The notes under the pieces were generated by a model. The model was given only the letters and a program-made list of their open reading frames with translations. It was not told where the DNA came from and made no database searches. Positions 45,972-57,439 of a stretch of DNA of 64,000 bases are shown here, piece by piece (positions within the stretch are counted from its first letter, which is position 1; each line of letters starts with the position of its first letter). The stretch covers positions 131,471,203 to 131,535,202 of the forward strand of contig OY997588.1 in NCBI GenBank assembly GCA_963921825.1, written 5' to 3'. A program made the position numbers and the translations under genes. The DNA is from Erodium maritimum (lineage: Eukaryota; Streptophyta; Magnoliopsida; Geraniales; Geraniaceae).

Positions 45972-48941
45972 TTTCACGCCTCAAATCCGATTTTGCCCAG
46001 ACTCGAGACGTGACTAAAGATTCACAGTAAAACAAGAATAATAAAATAAAATAAAGTTTCCAAATGATATAAATCCTTCAAAATGTAAAGAGTCACACCT
46101 CAAACGGTAAAACACAATATCCAACATAAAAGAGTACACGTCTCTACAACTAGCTAAACCCTCAAGCTCCCAAGCTCCGAGAGTCCGGCTAATACTGTTC
46201 CCGCTCAACACCTGAAACACCACAAAGAGAGGAGGGGTGAGCTTACGCTCAGTAGGGAAAATGCATAACCAGGTCACCCTTTTAGTTTAAAAAAAAACAG
46301 GAGTTCACAAGTTCATTCAAATCTTAATAAAACGAGAAACCAAACCGATGATGAAATACGGAGGCAAACCGAATGTTTAACAATTTCAAAGAGTCAATAA
46401 TGATCGTAGGAAAATAAGGGATCAAAGCATTTCTTAAATAATCAATAAAGGATAGGGCGTTCAATTAATGACGGGGGACATGGAGTCACCACCCTCCGAT
46501 CCACAATACTCGTTGTGTCATGTCGGATTCTCCCTCGGTCCAGAGGAGACGCATGACATCAAAGAGACGTTTAACGTCGGGAATACCGGTAACAACCCCT
46601 GAGGGCGCTTATCGTCGGGATTCCCGGAAACGTCTCTAAAGGACCATATGTCCTAGGGAACCAAGATAATGCTCCCGCAGGACGCATACACTCAGGTGAA
46701 ACAACAAGCAATCAATTCCCGCAGGGTAAAACCGTCCAATTGCCCCGTAGGGTCCAATATCCAATGCCCACAGGCTCCATAACCAATGCCCGCATGCTCA
46801 ACCACTAATGCCCCACAGGGTCCACAATATTCCCTCGGTTATGATACTACCCCATACCGGAATCCTCGATGGTGTGGGTACCATACCGGACCACAATAAT
46901 CATCCCCGCAGGGTAAACCAACCATCGACTATGATACTACCCCACCCGGAATCCTCTACGGCGTGGGTACCATACCGGATCACCAATAACCATCGGTTAT
47001 GATACTACCCCACATCGGAATCCTCAACGATGTGGGTACCATACCGGATCACCAATAACCATCGGCTATGATACTACCCCACATCGGAATCCTCAACGAT
47101 GTGGGTACCATACCGGATCACCAATAATCATCCCCGTAAACCATCCCCACGCCAGAATCCTCAATGGTGTGGGTACCCTAACCGGTATCCCGCAGGATCT
47201 ATCAACAATACAAAACGTACTCAAGAGACTAACGGGTCAACAAATTGCACAATCACACTTACCATCATACTTACCAACCACGTTCCATTGGTCCATCGAT
47301 CACCTGATCATACCCCTTTGGCACAACCAGTCATACTCTATCATCCATTCAATCATTCAAGCATTCGTTCTATCAATCAAGCATGCAATCAATCATACCA
47401 TCGTTTAAGCACCCATTCCATCAATCAAACATGCAATTTATCTAGTTTCTTTAGACCCTTAATTTATCTTAAACTAAGCAAACAATGCATGTGAAGCAAA
47501 CACAACTAATCCGAGGGCTCATCACGGCCTCTCTACCAGTAAAGCAATTTCCCAAGTATTGAAAGCGAGTTAACTAGTTGTTCACATCCTAAGCATGCAT
47601 ACTAGACACGTCCGGTTATTAGTAATTGAAAGACATTTATTCTAGTTATTCGCATCCTATATGCAATTCTAGGACCTTTCCGATTTTATTAACCTAATAG
47701 GCATACTAAAGCGTTATTTAAACGAGGAGTTAGGACTTTCCCTACCTCGTGGTCTTCCTCTAATAATACTATGCTGTAAAGTCGATTAGCCTCTCCTCCG
47801 TTCTTCACACGGGTTCCGGAGTGGTCTTCGTCTTCTCGGGCGAAGTCCAAGCTCTCGGGCGAAGTCCAGTCTAGGTTTGACAAAGAAAATGTCCAATCAA
47901 AACCGGTAATTGACCAAAGGTCCTCTGATTTATCCAAAATTGTCCCTTAATTTCTTACCTTGAATTAATTAATCTGGTTTTAAAAAATATTTTTCTTTGA
48001 AACCGGGTTGACCCGGATCCGATCCGGATCGAAAAACCAGAACCCGAACCTGACCCGGATCTAGTCCAAACCCGACCCGGACCCAAGTTAGATCTGGCTC
48101 CAGCCCGAATCCAGGCCTGACCCTAATGCCCAACTTCGCTAGCCTGGTAATCTGGCCCCAAGGCCCAACTCCGGAGGTCCGGCCCAACTCGTTGGCTCAG
48201 CCTAGCTCGCTGGCCCGATCGTCTGGTTCTGTTCGAGCCAGCGACGGAGAGCCCCGGCGACGGCGGCACGGTAACGGGGAGCTCTGATAGTCGTCCGGCG
48301 ACACTCGTGAGAGGCTGTCGTGGATGGGGAAGGACGCCAGCGTCTCCGGCAAGACGTGGCCGTGGTTCTAAGTGACCCAACGTCACCGTCCCAGATCCGG
48401 CGAGGTCGGGTCTCACCGGCGACTAACCCAGCTGAACCAAACTCGATTTCGCGTCGCTAAGAGAGGGGTTTACGGAGGGAAACAACGGGAAGGTGGAAAA
48501 GGACGAGAAACAACACGTATGGTGCTGTTCCTTTCTTCATCGGTGCAACGCAGCTCGGGACCGGTGATGACGCACCAGAAAAGGGGAAGTGGCGGTGTTG
48601 GCGTCTGTCCCGCAGTGGTTAAGGGTCGATTTTCATATGTAGGAGATGAACGCCGGTGGTGGTGAGGTCGGGCGTGCGAGAGAGACGAGATCGAGATTGA
48701 GAGGAGAGGGATTGAGGTGAGCGGCGGTGAAGTCTTGGATCAGACTGAAGAGAAGGGGAACAGTGGAAAATAGGGTTTTCAAGAGAAAAGGGCTTGGGCC
48801 CAGGACTGTCTTGGGCTCAAACCTGATCCGGCCCAGCAGCTACCAAAACCCTTTTTTTTTTCAAAACACCTCTGTTGCAATTTCCCACTCCGACGTTTCA
48901 CATTTCAGATTATTACCCTATTGAAAGGGTGAGGTTTTAAA
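45972..48941 (-). repeat. 5' LTR of the gypsy element
   Basis: About 2.97 kb, more complete than the left LTR. Its left boundary reads TTTCACGCC where TGTCACGCC is expected, and its right end reads TTTTAAA where TTTTACA is expected, so both terminal dinucleotides are mutated. It carries the tandem array listed below and a GC-rich segment near 48.2-48.6 kb that the left LTR mostly lacks. Confidence 0.8.
46838..47200 (-). repeat. 69-bp array inside the gypsy LTR
   Basis: 'tatgatactacccca' starts near 46841, 46929, 46998 and 47067, giving spacings of 88, 69 and 69. Each unit holds 'cggaatcctc...gtgtgggtaccataccgg', the reverse-strand relative of the 62-bp repeat at 114-299. Upstream, at 46660-46835, shorter 'aatgcccgcagg'-type repeats of about 28 bp occur. 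Confidence 0.9.
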
Positions 48942-49283
48942 GTTTGTCTGAGAAAATCCAAACTGCACCTGGCTAGCTCACGACGAGGAGATCTACGAGC
49001 CTAGTCAAAGCTCGTGCAGATCTCCGAGCCCACCATAACTCCAAGAAGGTGAGGCCCTATCGAGCACATGGTGACGCGGTTGAACCCAGGTAAGGAGCGT
49101 ACTGCTACGAGATAACGTAAATCGAAGAAGAAGAGGACAAGAAGAGAGGAAAGAGAAAGGAAGGGGTGAGGAAGAGGTTACCATTGGCACCCACCATGGA
49201 CGGACCCAGTGGAGACAAAGGAAAGGGTCTGGCGGCTAGAGTTTCAGAGGGAGGGGTTGATAGATTTTTCTGTTCTTTTTTTT
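48942..49283. other. Right flank of the gypsy insertion, retroposon-like
   Basis: A purine-rich segment (on the minus strand a CT-rich leader with 'aactctagccgccagaccc') that probably belongs with 35400-36371. It contains an imperfect hairpin at about 48983-49027 (ggagatct.acgagc / gctcgtgcagatctcc). No domain is recognised. Confidence 0.35.
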
Positions 49284-49304
49284 GGGGGGGGGGGGGGGGG
49301 GGGG
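49284..49304 (+). repeat. Run of 21 G
   Basis: An uninterrupted G homopolymer after a T-run; a likely length-unstable or misassembled site. Confidence 0.9.
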
Positions 49305-49420
49305 TTGTAAGAAAATGGATTAACCTTTCAAAGTTGCTAAAATAGAGTGCAGAAGATAAAGCACAAGACGGCGTGAAGACATAATATGTCCCAGTCCTCC
49401 CAATAACACTACACTAAATA

Positions 49421-49735
49421 AGAACTTGTTAAAGCGTGTGGATAAATTTACCCCTTATATACATCCTGATGTTTTCGCCTATCAGTTTGAACTTTTGGGT
49501 TGGAATGAGATTTAACATGGTATCAGAGTTTGATTTGGGCTGGTGTTGATGAACCTCCCTCGATGTCCGAATGTGATATACATTGATACCTCCACCTATC
49601 AGGCTCTGATACCATGTTAAAGTCTATTCCAATCCAAAAACTTAAGCTGATAGGTGAAAGCGTTGAGATATATATCAATGAGTCAATGTATCCACACACT
49701 TTTGATATATGACACACACTTTAAAAGAACTTAAT
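49421..49735. repeat. Inverted pair of LTR-end/primer-site sequences
   Basis: The left arm (49421-49528) ends with AACATGGTATCAGAG. The right arm (49604-49735) begins with its reverse complement CTCTGATACCATGTT. Upstream blocks also match in inverted orientation: cgcctatcag / ctgatagg, and ggttggaatgagattt / aaagtctattccaatcc. TGGTATCAGAG is a tRNA-Met primer-site word, so these look like two LTR 3' ends facing each other across a 75-bp spacer. Confidence 0.75.
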
Positions 49736-49741
49736 GTTCGG

Positions 49742-50745
49742 ATCACTACAAAAGTTGATACCAAGACTACCAATGGCAAGGATAAGTGGAAAAGGCATTG
49801 GGAGAATGAGTCGTTGATTCATAGGTAGAGCAAGATGACGATCATTGAGTTCAACGCTCGAGGGTCGTCTCATTTTCCTCCTACTATCAAACCGAGTAGT
49901 TATGTGTTTTTTGTATTTGATGGATTTGACGGTTGTGTGATATTATATTTCTTATAACTTTTGTTGGATTAGTTTTAAAACTTATAGTGGATGTGATGGA
50001 CGTTCTTTATGAATTTGTTTTGTATGAGTTAGTTATTATTGTTAGTGGTCTCACATCTAAAGCCACCACACTTGAAAATATTTCAGAGCCTCTCCACCTA
50101 TACTAGTGGTATATATTGCATTCTCAGAGGCAACTAACTACTCAGTTATTGTTTCCCCCACAGTACAAATTAAAATGTAGAATTTGACATTTTACGTTAG
50201 AGGTTTCGTGAAAATAAAGAACATTTCAATTTCAATAAAATAAAAGAGAGTCACATGATTAGTAATAATAATTCCAAAATCTCATAACCGCCAGCAATTC
50301 AGTACTAGTCACTCATTGGGAAGTTGGAAGCAAAATACAAAAAAGAGTTGGAGTTGGAGTGAAAAGTGGATGAATTATGGGTGATAGGTGTGGTTAGACT
50401 TAGACCCAAATCAAAGTATTGTATCTGTTGGTGAGCATTTCCATATACACTAATAAGGTCGGGAGAGAGATGTCAATGTGTGAGTTAATGAAAAGCATTG
50501 CTGTTGCTGAGCAAGAGTTTCACTCGGTATAAATGCTCCAACCTTTGATATCTATCCGTTATGCGGAAACCTCCCACTATAAGAGGCAGCCTTCTTAAAT
50601 TCAAAGCAAGCCTTCTTGTGACTCTATTGTGTAGTTCTTCTTAATTATTGATTACTGTTTAAATGTGGTTACGGTGACTTTTTGGTGATTAATTAAGACA
50701 TTTGGTCTGTTTCTGGGGAAATGAATGCACACATTTAATAACCAA
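49742..50745. other. Low-copy-looking spacer, no gene recognised
   Basis: No long frame or terminal repeats. A TATA-like 'ggtataaatgctcc' occurs near 50529, followed by 'cactataagaggc' near 50576, so a promoter is conceivable, but no coding sequence follows before the retroposon at 50762. Confidence 0.4.
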
Positions 50746-50761
50746 AAACAAGCACAGTAAC

Positions 50762-52154
50762 ACCGGTAGACAATCAATAAAGTTTTCTCTCTGCAAACCC
50801 TAACGGGTCCTTCGTCTCTTTGCGTACCTGTCGCCTCCACCGATGGCTACTTGGGCTTCAGCTCTGGGGGCTGTTGGTGGGGGCATGTTCTCCTCATCTG
50901 CCGGAGTCCTATCTCCTCTCGTCACCGTTTGGTCCTTTCGAGAGCTCCTCCGAGTCTTTCTGCCATCCTCGTCGTCGCTCAACCACGGGCCATTCTCCCG
51001 GGCCAATTGCCACCCCCTCTCCCTCAACCCCTATACGTCGGCAGACCTACTCAACACCCCCGGAACAGCCTCGTTTCCTTCTGGGGGAGCCAGTCATACT
51101 CTGACTGGCCATGCCAGGGCTCCTCTTTACTGGTTCTCGCTGGAATAAGGGAAAAGCTCCAGCCGATGAGAGCTCGCCGACTTTGCATCTCACCGGTGCA
51201 TGCGTCCCGACCTCCCACCCTACCAAACCAGGCGCCCCGACTTTTGCTAGCCTAGATCTGGGTTGTTTGGTCGGCTCGAGGCTTCCTCGGTTCAGATTTC
51301 GCCGAAAAGGGGCAGACTGTGGTCGTTGCAGCGTTCATCAGACTCGGCCTCGCCGGTGAGGGATATGTGGGATATTGGTTTTCTCCCCCTCTCTTCCCGT
51401 GGTCGGCCGGTACGGTGGTTCCCCTCTTGTGGCTTGGATGCACCTCTCGTTCGTTGTCTGTGGCCTCCTCCTCATGGGCCTCTATCATGGCCGCCTCCCC
51501 GTGGACCGAAACTGTGGTCGCCTTTATGTGGACCGGGATATTTTCGTCTCTACCCAGGACCTTCTGAGCATGTTTGTTTTTGCAGTTATCGTCTTGGTTC
51601 TAGTCCCCTACAGCCGGACCTGCCAATCCCCAACAATCTTTTGCCCCCCGCTCCGGCTGTCTCCGAAGAGTTTTCGGACTGTCCTTCTGCTCTCGCCACA
51701 GTGTCTTGGCTTTCAGTTGTGCCCACTTGTAACTATCTGCACCGGCAAGCACAAAGGATCCCTGCTACTTGTGGCATCGACAGGGACCCGGGCCTTAATC
51801 TTAACCTTTGGAGGTTGGGGCCTAATGGGGGTAAGGAAACTCATTTGGTCCAGAAACAGACGAGTCTCTCCGATTTTCCTCCGTGACTACAACTCATTAC
51901 CGAGAGGAAACTTTTCTTGGGAGGACCGTGATCATCACCTCGCAAGTCAAGACAACCACCCGACGCGGTATTTAGATAATTGAGTGTGTTACTTCTGTTG
52001 ATGTTATAGAAGTTTGTTAGTTAGCTTAGTATGTCGGAACACTTGGTTTATTCGGGGATTATCGGATTTTATCTAAACTTGTTTGAGTTTTTCCCTCATT
52101 CTTATTTGTACTGTTTGGAATTAAGAAATGACAACGGGTCCATTTCAAAAAAAT
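50762..52154 (+). mobile_element. Non-LTR retroposon, 1.39 kb, 16-bp target duplication
   Basis: A perfect 16-bp direct repeat AAACAAGCACAGTAAC lies at 50746-50761 and 52155-52170. The inserted segment starts just upstream of 'gcaaaccctaacgggtcc' and ends with 'gggtccatttcaaaaaaat', an A-rich tail. This is the signature of target-primed reverse transcription. Inside are overlapping open frames of about 130-207 codons in different frames (51263-51886 and 51375-51983) with no recognisable domain and a GC-rich, Pro/Ser/Leu-rich composition. It lacks RT, so it would depend on a LINE. Confidence 0.8.
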
Positions 52155-52253
52155 AAACAAGCACAGTAACTGTTGCTAGGGATGTAATTACATATTTATT
52201 TCTAATGATTACTTTGTATTAATAATAGCTACTGTAACACCCTACTAAGTACT

Positions 52254-53810
52254 TTTTTTTTGAAACGGGAAGGAAGTAGTATTACTAAATCAGCGTGCTT
52301 ACAATGTGGGACCTAACAGTCCCGGATACCAGCTGTTGTCCCGATCGGTCGTGGCCCATCGGGCGCACATGGTTCCATAACAATAGTCTGCTTTGTTTCG
52401 CAGATCCAATCTCATGAGTTCCTCGATCCACTATTTCAAACAATATAAAACTAACAGAATGAAATCTACCTAGCCAAAATCTTATTCGTCCTAAAACAAT
52501 CAACCTGAAAATAGATAATGTCTTTGTTGCGGATTCCCCGAGACTTCCCGGCTTTAGACGTCCCGGGTCTGTGGGTATAGTTCCCTGACAGTCCTTCCCA
52601 CCCCCGCACTGGGGGATCATTCATCCCCCTGGGGATTGTGGTCCCCCGGGATTGCTTCCCGAACCTATACTTGATCTGTAGATGGTGGCAACGGCTTGGT
52701 CGCCGGCTTATGGCCCGTCTTCATTACCTAGGTCTTGGACCAACAGCTGTGGTATGACGCAGAATCCCCCGACGAGCCAAGGTACAGTTCATCAGATCAC
52801 CCAAACGCGGATCGGGCCTCTTCCACTTGGCCCCGATCTTCAAAGGGGGTGTAGGTCTTGTAGTGCTCTTGGCGTGGTGTTTGACTATTACCGGAGATGG
52901 GGTCAACACCTTAACGGTAGTACTCCGGATCTCCTGATGCGCGCGGCCCCTACTGGTTGCGACCCTCCTAGGGTTCATGGGCCCCGTGGAGTAGGCGACC
53001 CTACCCGATCGGAGACCAAACCCCGAATGGTCGAACCCTGGCTGGTAGGCCGAGGTCCACGAGAAGCAGTGTACCGGATCCCACTGGTAGGTCGGGATCG
53101 CAGTACTCTCCGGTGGGGGGACGGGATTCCAGCCTCGACACATTGTCTCCGGATATCGACGTGCCTGATCCCAGTCCGGTAGTGGGCATTGATTAGGTGG
53201 ATTACCTGTAAATGGCCTGGCGAACTCCGGCCTGGGACGATGCCAGGGGGACGCGTGCCACCACGTCGGATCGTGGTGCACGTCATGCATGGACCACCCC
53301 CGGTTGTGCAGGACCAGTATGGGGTTGGTCTGGCCGTGCGAGGGGGGGCGCGATTGGTCGGGCTCAGGAAGTCGACCAGGGCGCAGGTGATTCACCGACC
53401 ATGGCGGCCGGTCGAAGTACTCTTCACGTTGATGGCGAGGGATCGGCAGGACCATAGTGGGGGATGCAGGCCGAAGTCAATAGGCGGCGGCGGGGCAGGC
53501 AGGTGAACGAATCCGAGAGGAGGCAGTGGGGAGGGTGGCGATTGAAGCGACCGAACCCTAGAAAAAACGAGGTGATCCTCGCGAGTAGATGAATTGACGA
53601 AGGCGGGCGCGGCTCGGTTGGACAGCGAGGGCAAGAGGAGACGATGTCGTGGCTGAGGGGACGTCGGACGGATAGGCAGGTAGTCGGAGTGGACGGACTG
53701 AAGGCGGCGGCGGCGGCGGCGAACCTAGTAGGGTTAGGAACCTCAAGAGGTTATTTGGAGAGCATTTTTAAAAAATAAAAATAAAATAAACTTACTTTTA
53801 AAGCTCGATC
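52254..53810 (-). mobile_element. Non-LTR retroposon, minus strand, about 1.56 kb
   Basis: It starts with a T-run (the element's poly-A) followed by 'gaaacgggaagg'. Its 5' end, read on the minus strand, has CT-rich sequence with 'cctaaccctactagg' and a GCC-repeat stretch. CCCTACTAAGTACT precedes it at 52240-52253. CCCTACTAAG recurs at 53811-53820 and continues as TACT after the next insertion at 54030, so a target duplication was later split. A 243-codon minus-strand frame at 52724-53455 has no recognisable domain and is not claimed as a gene. Confidence 0.65.
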
Positions 53811-53820
53811 CCCTACTAAG

Positions 53821-54012
53821 TTTTTTTTTATCAGCAAAAAAAACAAATTTTATTCGACCAATCAAGACTCTCCAGAGGAGAGATACAATTAAGAGGGCGA
53901 AGAGCAAAAGAGAACGAACAAGAAAGGCCCAGAAGGGCAACAACTACAGAATATCTTGAAACATTTTGATAGTGTCCACATTGCCGCGAGAGGACAATCC
54001 TCTTTCACCCGC
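53821..54012 (-). mobile_element. 5'-truncated LINE 3' end, 192 bp
   Basis: A T-run plus 'atcagcaaaaaaaac' (reverse of a plant L1 tail) is flanked by the perfect 17-bp duplication CTCGATCCCCTACTAAG at 53804-53820 and 54013-54029. Confidence 0.85.
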
Positions 54013-54033
54013 CTCGATCCCCTACTAAGTACT

Positions 54034-54822
54034 TTGTAGGCTTCGATTCCATCTATCTGTGGTTTGTATCCATTTGCTACTATAAAGAATATGGTTACCA
54101 TTTCTTATTGTAAGCGACAAGTCACGCGTTTTATAATTCCTTTGCAGATTTTGGGCACAATATGTCGAGTCCTTTTTACGCGTAATATCAGCTATAGAAT
54201 GTCTTAAACTATTATAACCTTACATGTTTGAGCCAATTTCAGTGTGCTAATCTTCAAGTTATTCTGATGTTCATATGTTTTCTATAGATTGAACGTATAT
54301 GGACAATGTACGGGTGATGTATAAATTTTATTCAAACTAATCGAAAACTACATAAATTGGATACAAAATAATATTCAAACGCGTGTGGTTGTATTTCAAA
54401 CTATGTTCTTCCTTCCAAATAACAGTATTAATTTAAATTTGTTTTGCCGATAAATAAAAAATCAAACTAGTTGGAAATTACATAATTTGGATACATAATT
54501 ATCTTTTGTATCAACCTCATATATGTTGAATTAGATCATTTTGGGGCTGTCAGTGACCCGCTCAATCATGGATTTAGTCCTTGTAGTCTATTACCACTGA
54601 AAACTAGACGGGAGCCCACCAAAAACTCTTGATCACGATGTGGGGCGTTCCCTCTTCAGCCTCAAAGCGTTAATGAAGACTTTGCTATCTCATCGAAATT
54701 CTTTCGTTGCGAGGAAGTGTGAATTGAGTTTAAAAGAGATGAGAAATTGGAGTAAGTATTGGAATTGGATGAATAAATTATATATGTTGGGGGTGTTTTT
54801 GTAATAGATGGAGAAAGTAGTT
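54034..54822. other. AT-rich spacer, nothing recognised
   Basis: No convincing frame, repeat or RNA gene is seen. Confidence 0.5.
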
Positions 54823-54831
54823 ATTGTGAAC

Positions 54832-56508
54832 AGAGAAGAAATCTAATAGAAACTCCTCTTATCCTAAAAACTCTGTGAACCAATCCTAGCCACACACCAT
54901 TTAGATCCAACATTCACCATAATGCCACATCATCACCCCCAATTCCACCAAAACTCACGCCACTTTCATCCTCTCTCACACAAGCAAAGGCATAGTTGTA
55001 ATAGCATGATGTCATATGGACAAGTGTCCATTTTTTTCTTAACCAATTGACTAATTTAATATTTCCCGATTCGTTTGAACTCCGATTAGCTTCAAACTTG
55101 CGCCAATATTTTTATTTTTCCAAGGGCTTGAAACCAAGGTCAGTCATGAATATATTTTGAAGCACAAAAATAAAAAGTTATATTTCGGTGATAAAAACAA
55201 TGTTTAGTGTTGATAAATCTTCACTAATAATTTTTTTATATCGGGGTATCAAACTAGTGCTAAATGTTGATAAAAAAAACATGTACTGGGGTGATAAAAA
55301 ATAGATAATGAGGTGATAAAAATCATGCTCAATTAAAAATAAGGGTGATACACTAGAGTTTAATGTTGATAAAAAAACCATGTGATGGGATGATAAAAAC
55401 ACATGTAATTTAATGATAAACATAGTGTTTAGTGTTGATAAAACTAGTGCTTAGTGTTCATAAAAAAAACATGTGATGATGTGATAAAAATCATGTTCGA
55501 TTTTGGAAAATTAGGTGATAAAACTAGTGTTCAGTGTTGATAAACCCAGTGTATAGTGTTGATAAAAGTTACCCATACTTAACTTTTTTTAAAATCAGCC
55601 CCGAAATAAGGGTGATAACCTAGAGTTTAGTGTTGATAAAAAAACAAGTGATGGGATGATAAAAACACATGTAATTTAATGATAAACATAGTGTTTAGTG
55701 TTGATAAAACTAGTGCTTAGTGTTCCTAAAAAAACATGTGATGATGTGATAAAAATCATGTTCGATTTTGGAAAATGAGGTGATAAAACTAGTGTTCAGT
55801 GTTGATAAACCCAGTGTATAGTGTTGATAAACCCAGTGTATAGTGTTGATAAAAGTTACCCAGACTTAAAAAAAAAAAATTAAATCAGCCCCGAAATAAG
55901 GGTGATAACCTAGAGTTTAGTGTTGATAAAAAACATGTGATTGGATGATAAAAACACATGTAATTTAATGATAAACATAGTGTTTAGTGTTGATAAAACT
56001 AGTGCTTAGTGTTCATAAAAAAACATGTGATGATGTGATAAAAATCATGTTCGATTTTGGAAAATGAGGTGATAAAACTAGTGTTCAGTGTTGATAAACT
56101 CAGTGTATAGTGTTGATAAACCCAGTGTATAGCGTTGATAAAAATTACCCAGACTTAACTTTTTTTTAAAAAATCAGCCCCGAAATATTTTTTTTTCGTG
56201 CTTCAAAATATATTCATGACTGATCTTGATAGAAATCCCTTGAAAAAACAAAACTAATAGCGCAAGTTTGAAGCCAATCGGAGTTCAAACGAAGCGGGGA
56301 AAATTAAATTAGTGAATTGGTAAAAAAAAAATAATATGATGGTTTTACTAAAAGCCCTTACCACTTACTAAAAAGTGTTGTTATTTTTTTTTGCAGTCAA
56401 CAAGTTAACAAATCAATTGCATCTCATCCATCCATTCTTAAAATGAATGACTTGGATTGGTTCACACAGTTTTTACGTTAAGGAGTGGTTTCTATTTGAT
56501 TTTTCCTC
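54832..56508 (-). mobile_element. Mutator-like non-autonomous element, copy 3 (largest)
   Basis: A perfect 9-bp duplication ATTGTGAAC lies at 54823-54831 and 56509-56517. The ends read AGAGAAGAAATC (left) and GATTTTTCCTC (right), so relative to copies 1 and 2 it is inverted. Long subterminal arms containing 'ttcaaacttgcgcc' and 'gcgcaagtttgaagcc' match in inverted orientation. The internal array is the longest of the three copies, which accounts for the 1.68-kb size. No transposase is present. Confidence 0.85.
55185..56180 (-). repeat. 'GTGTTGATAAA' array with about 290-bp higher-order units
   Basis: About sixteen GTTGATAAA words occur, mixed with GTGATAAAA and GATGATAAAA. The block starting 'ccgaaataagggtgataacc' at 55601 recurs at 55891, and a third boundary 'ccgaaata' sits near 56180, giving two complete units of about 290 bp preceded by a partial one. 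Units differ by only a few bases and short indels, so the expansion is fairly recent. Confidence 0.9.
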
Positions 56509-56517
56509 ATTGTGAAC

Positions 56518-57430
56518 AAGCTATTGTGTTTTTTTTTCCAGATCATGGGACTCTTAGCTCAATCTCATTGATTAAGACATTAAAATCGGTCGATCATATA
56601 TGTTGGGTTTATGTCCTTGCCTAATCAATTATTAGGTACAATCAACGATTAGGCCCAAGTATAAATACATCTCTTCACGTAACAGTAGGGGTCATGGGAA
56701 AAAACCTAATTTTTCTTTCTTTCTATTCCTTTCTTTCTCCCAATTGCGAAGAATTGTTCCTTATCTTCATTGTTATTTTAAGAGTTAAAAGCGTAAATTG
56801 TCACTAGGTGTGAATACAGAAGAAGGTACATGAGATGGATGCTTGTATTTGTGTCAATTGTGTTGTCATAGCTGATGGTCGACAACATCTAACCATACAA
56901 ATCAATGTAAGTTTGTAGTGCTAATCGTCTACCGTCATATTACAATTTCCATGAATAGGTGAACAAATTATTGGGCATTCCAGAGGCTCTAGGATGCAAA
57001 AAAGTGTCCCTTATTTAAAGCAATATTATAGGGTAATGGGCTTGACATTTCATACTCATTAATAGGGGTGGGAAAATAAATCCACACCGGTGAAAACCGA
57101 TCATTCCAACTATTATCGGGACCAGAAAAAATGGAACAGGAGGTTTCCGGTGATATTTCGATGTTAAAATATCTGAACCGGTGATAAGATGGTCGGTTTT
57201 CGGTCTGTGATGTTTTGAACCGGTGGTAAAAAAAACCTGACCAAACAACACTATAGTTTAAGTTGTTCAACACATTTGTTGGGCCAATAATACCTATTAC
57301 AATATTAATTTTTAGGCCCAACTTTCACATGAGAGCCTACTTTTATTACATCCCAAACTATCCATATTAAGCAACCTCAATTTAATAGATTTTTAGTCTA
57401 AGAGATTTTAACTGATTAGGACTTGGGCAC
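56518..57430. other. Spacer, possibly containing a solo LTR
   Basis: From about 56603 'tgttgggtttatgtcc' with a TATA-like 'gtataaatac' near 56660 looks like an LTR start. I cannot find a matching CA end or a flanking duplication. The 57060-57260 stretch has repeated 'accggtg' words. No gene is seen. Confidence 0.3.
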
Positions 57431-57439
57431 GCCGCTTTT

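Larger units (their letters stand above)
36372..48941 (-). mobile_element. Ty3-gypsy element, old and decayed, minus strand
   Basis: The left LTR (36372-40842) and right LTR (45972-48941) share their outer blocks. Next to the left LTR lies a polypurine/pol 3' end (reverse of 'tcgaggacgaaattctttt'). Next to the right LTR is a primer site TGGTATCAGAGCC (reverse strand, 45956-45968). The flanking 5-mers GTTCG (36367-36371) and GTTTG (48942-48946) are a target duplication with one change. A gag fragment and the pol C-terminus survive; the middle of pol is not recognisable. Confidence 0.8.

Noticed and set aside
51263..51983. Overlapping ORFs of about 200 codons as real proteins
   Set aside because: Two frames are open at once, neither has a domain, and the segment is bounded by retroposon duplications. 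Kept only as a finding to check.
52724..53455. 243-codon minus-strand ORF as a host gene
   Set aside because: It has no recognisable domain, a composition (Pro/Arg/His-rich) typical of GC-rich noncoding sequence, overlapping frames on the other strand, and lies inside a retroposon.
57060..57260. hAT-type element suggested by 'taggggtgggaaaa' near 57062 and repeated 'accggtg'
   Set aside because: No matching inverted end or 8-bp duplication could be found.
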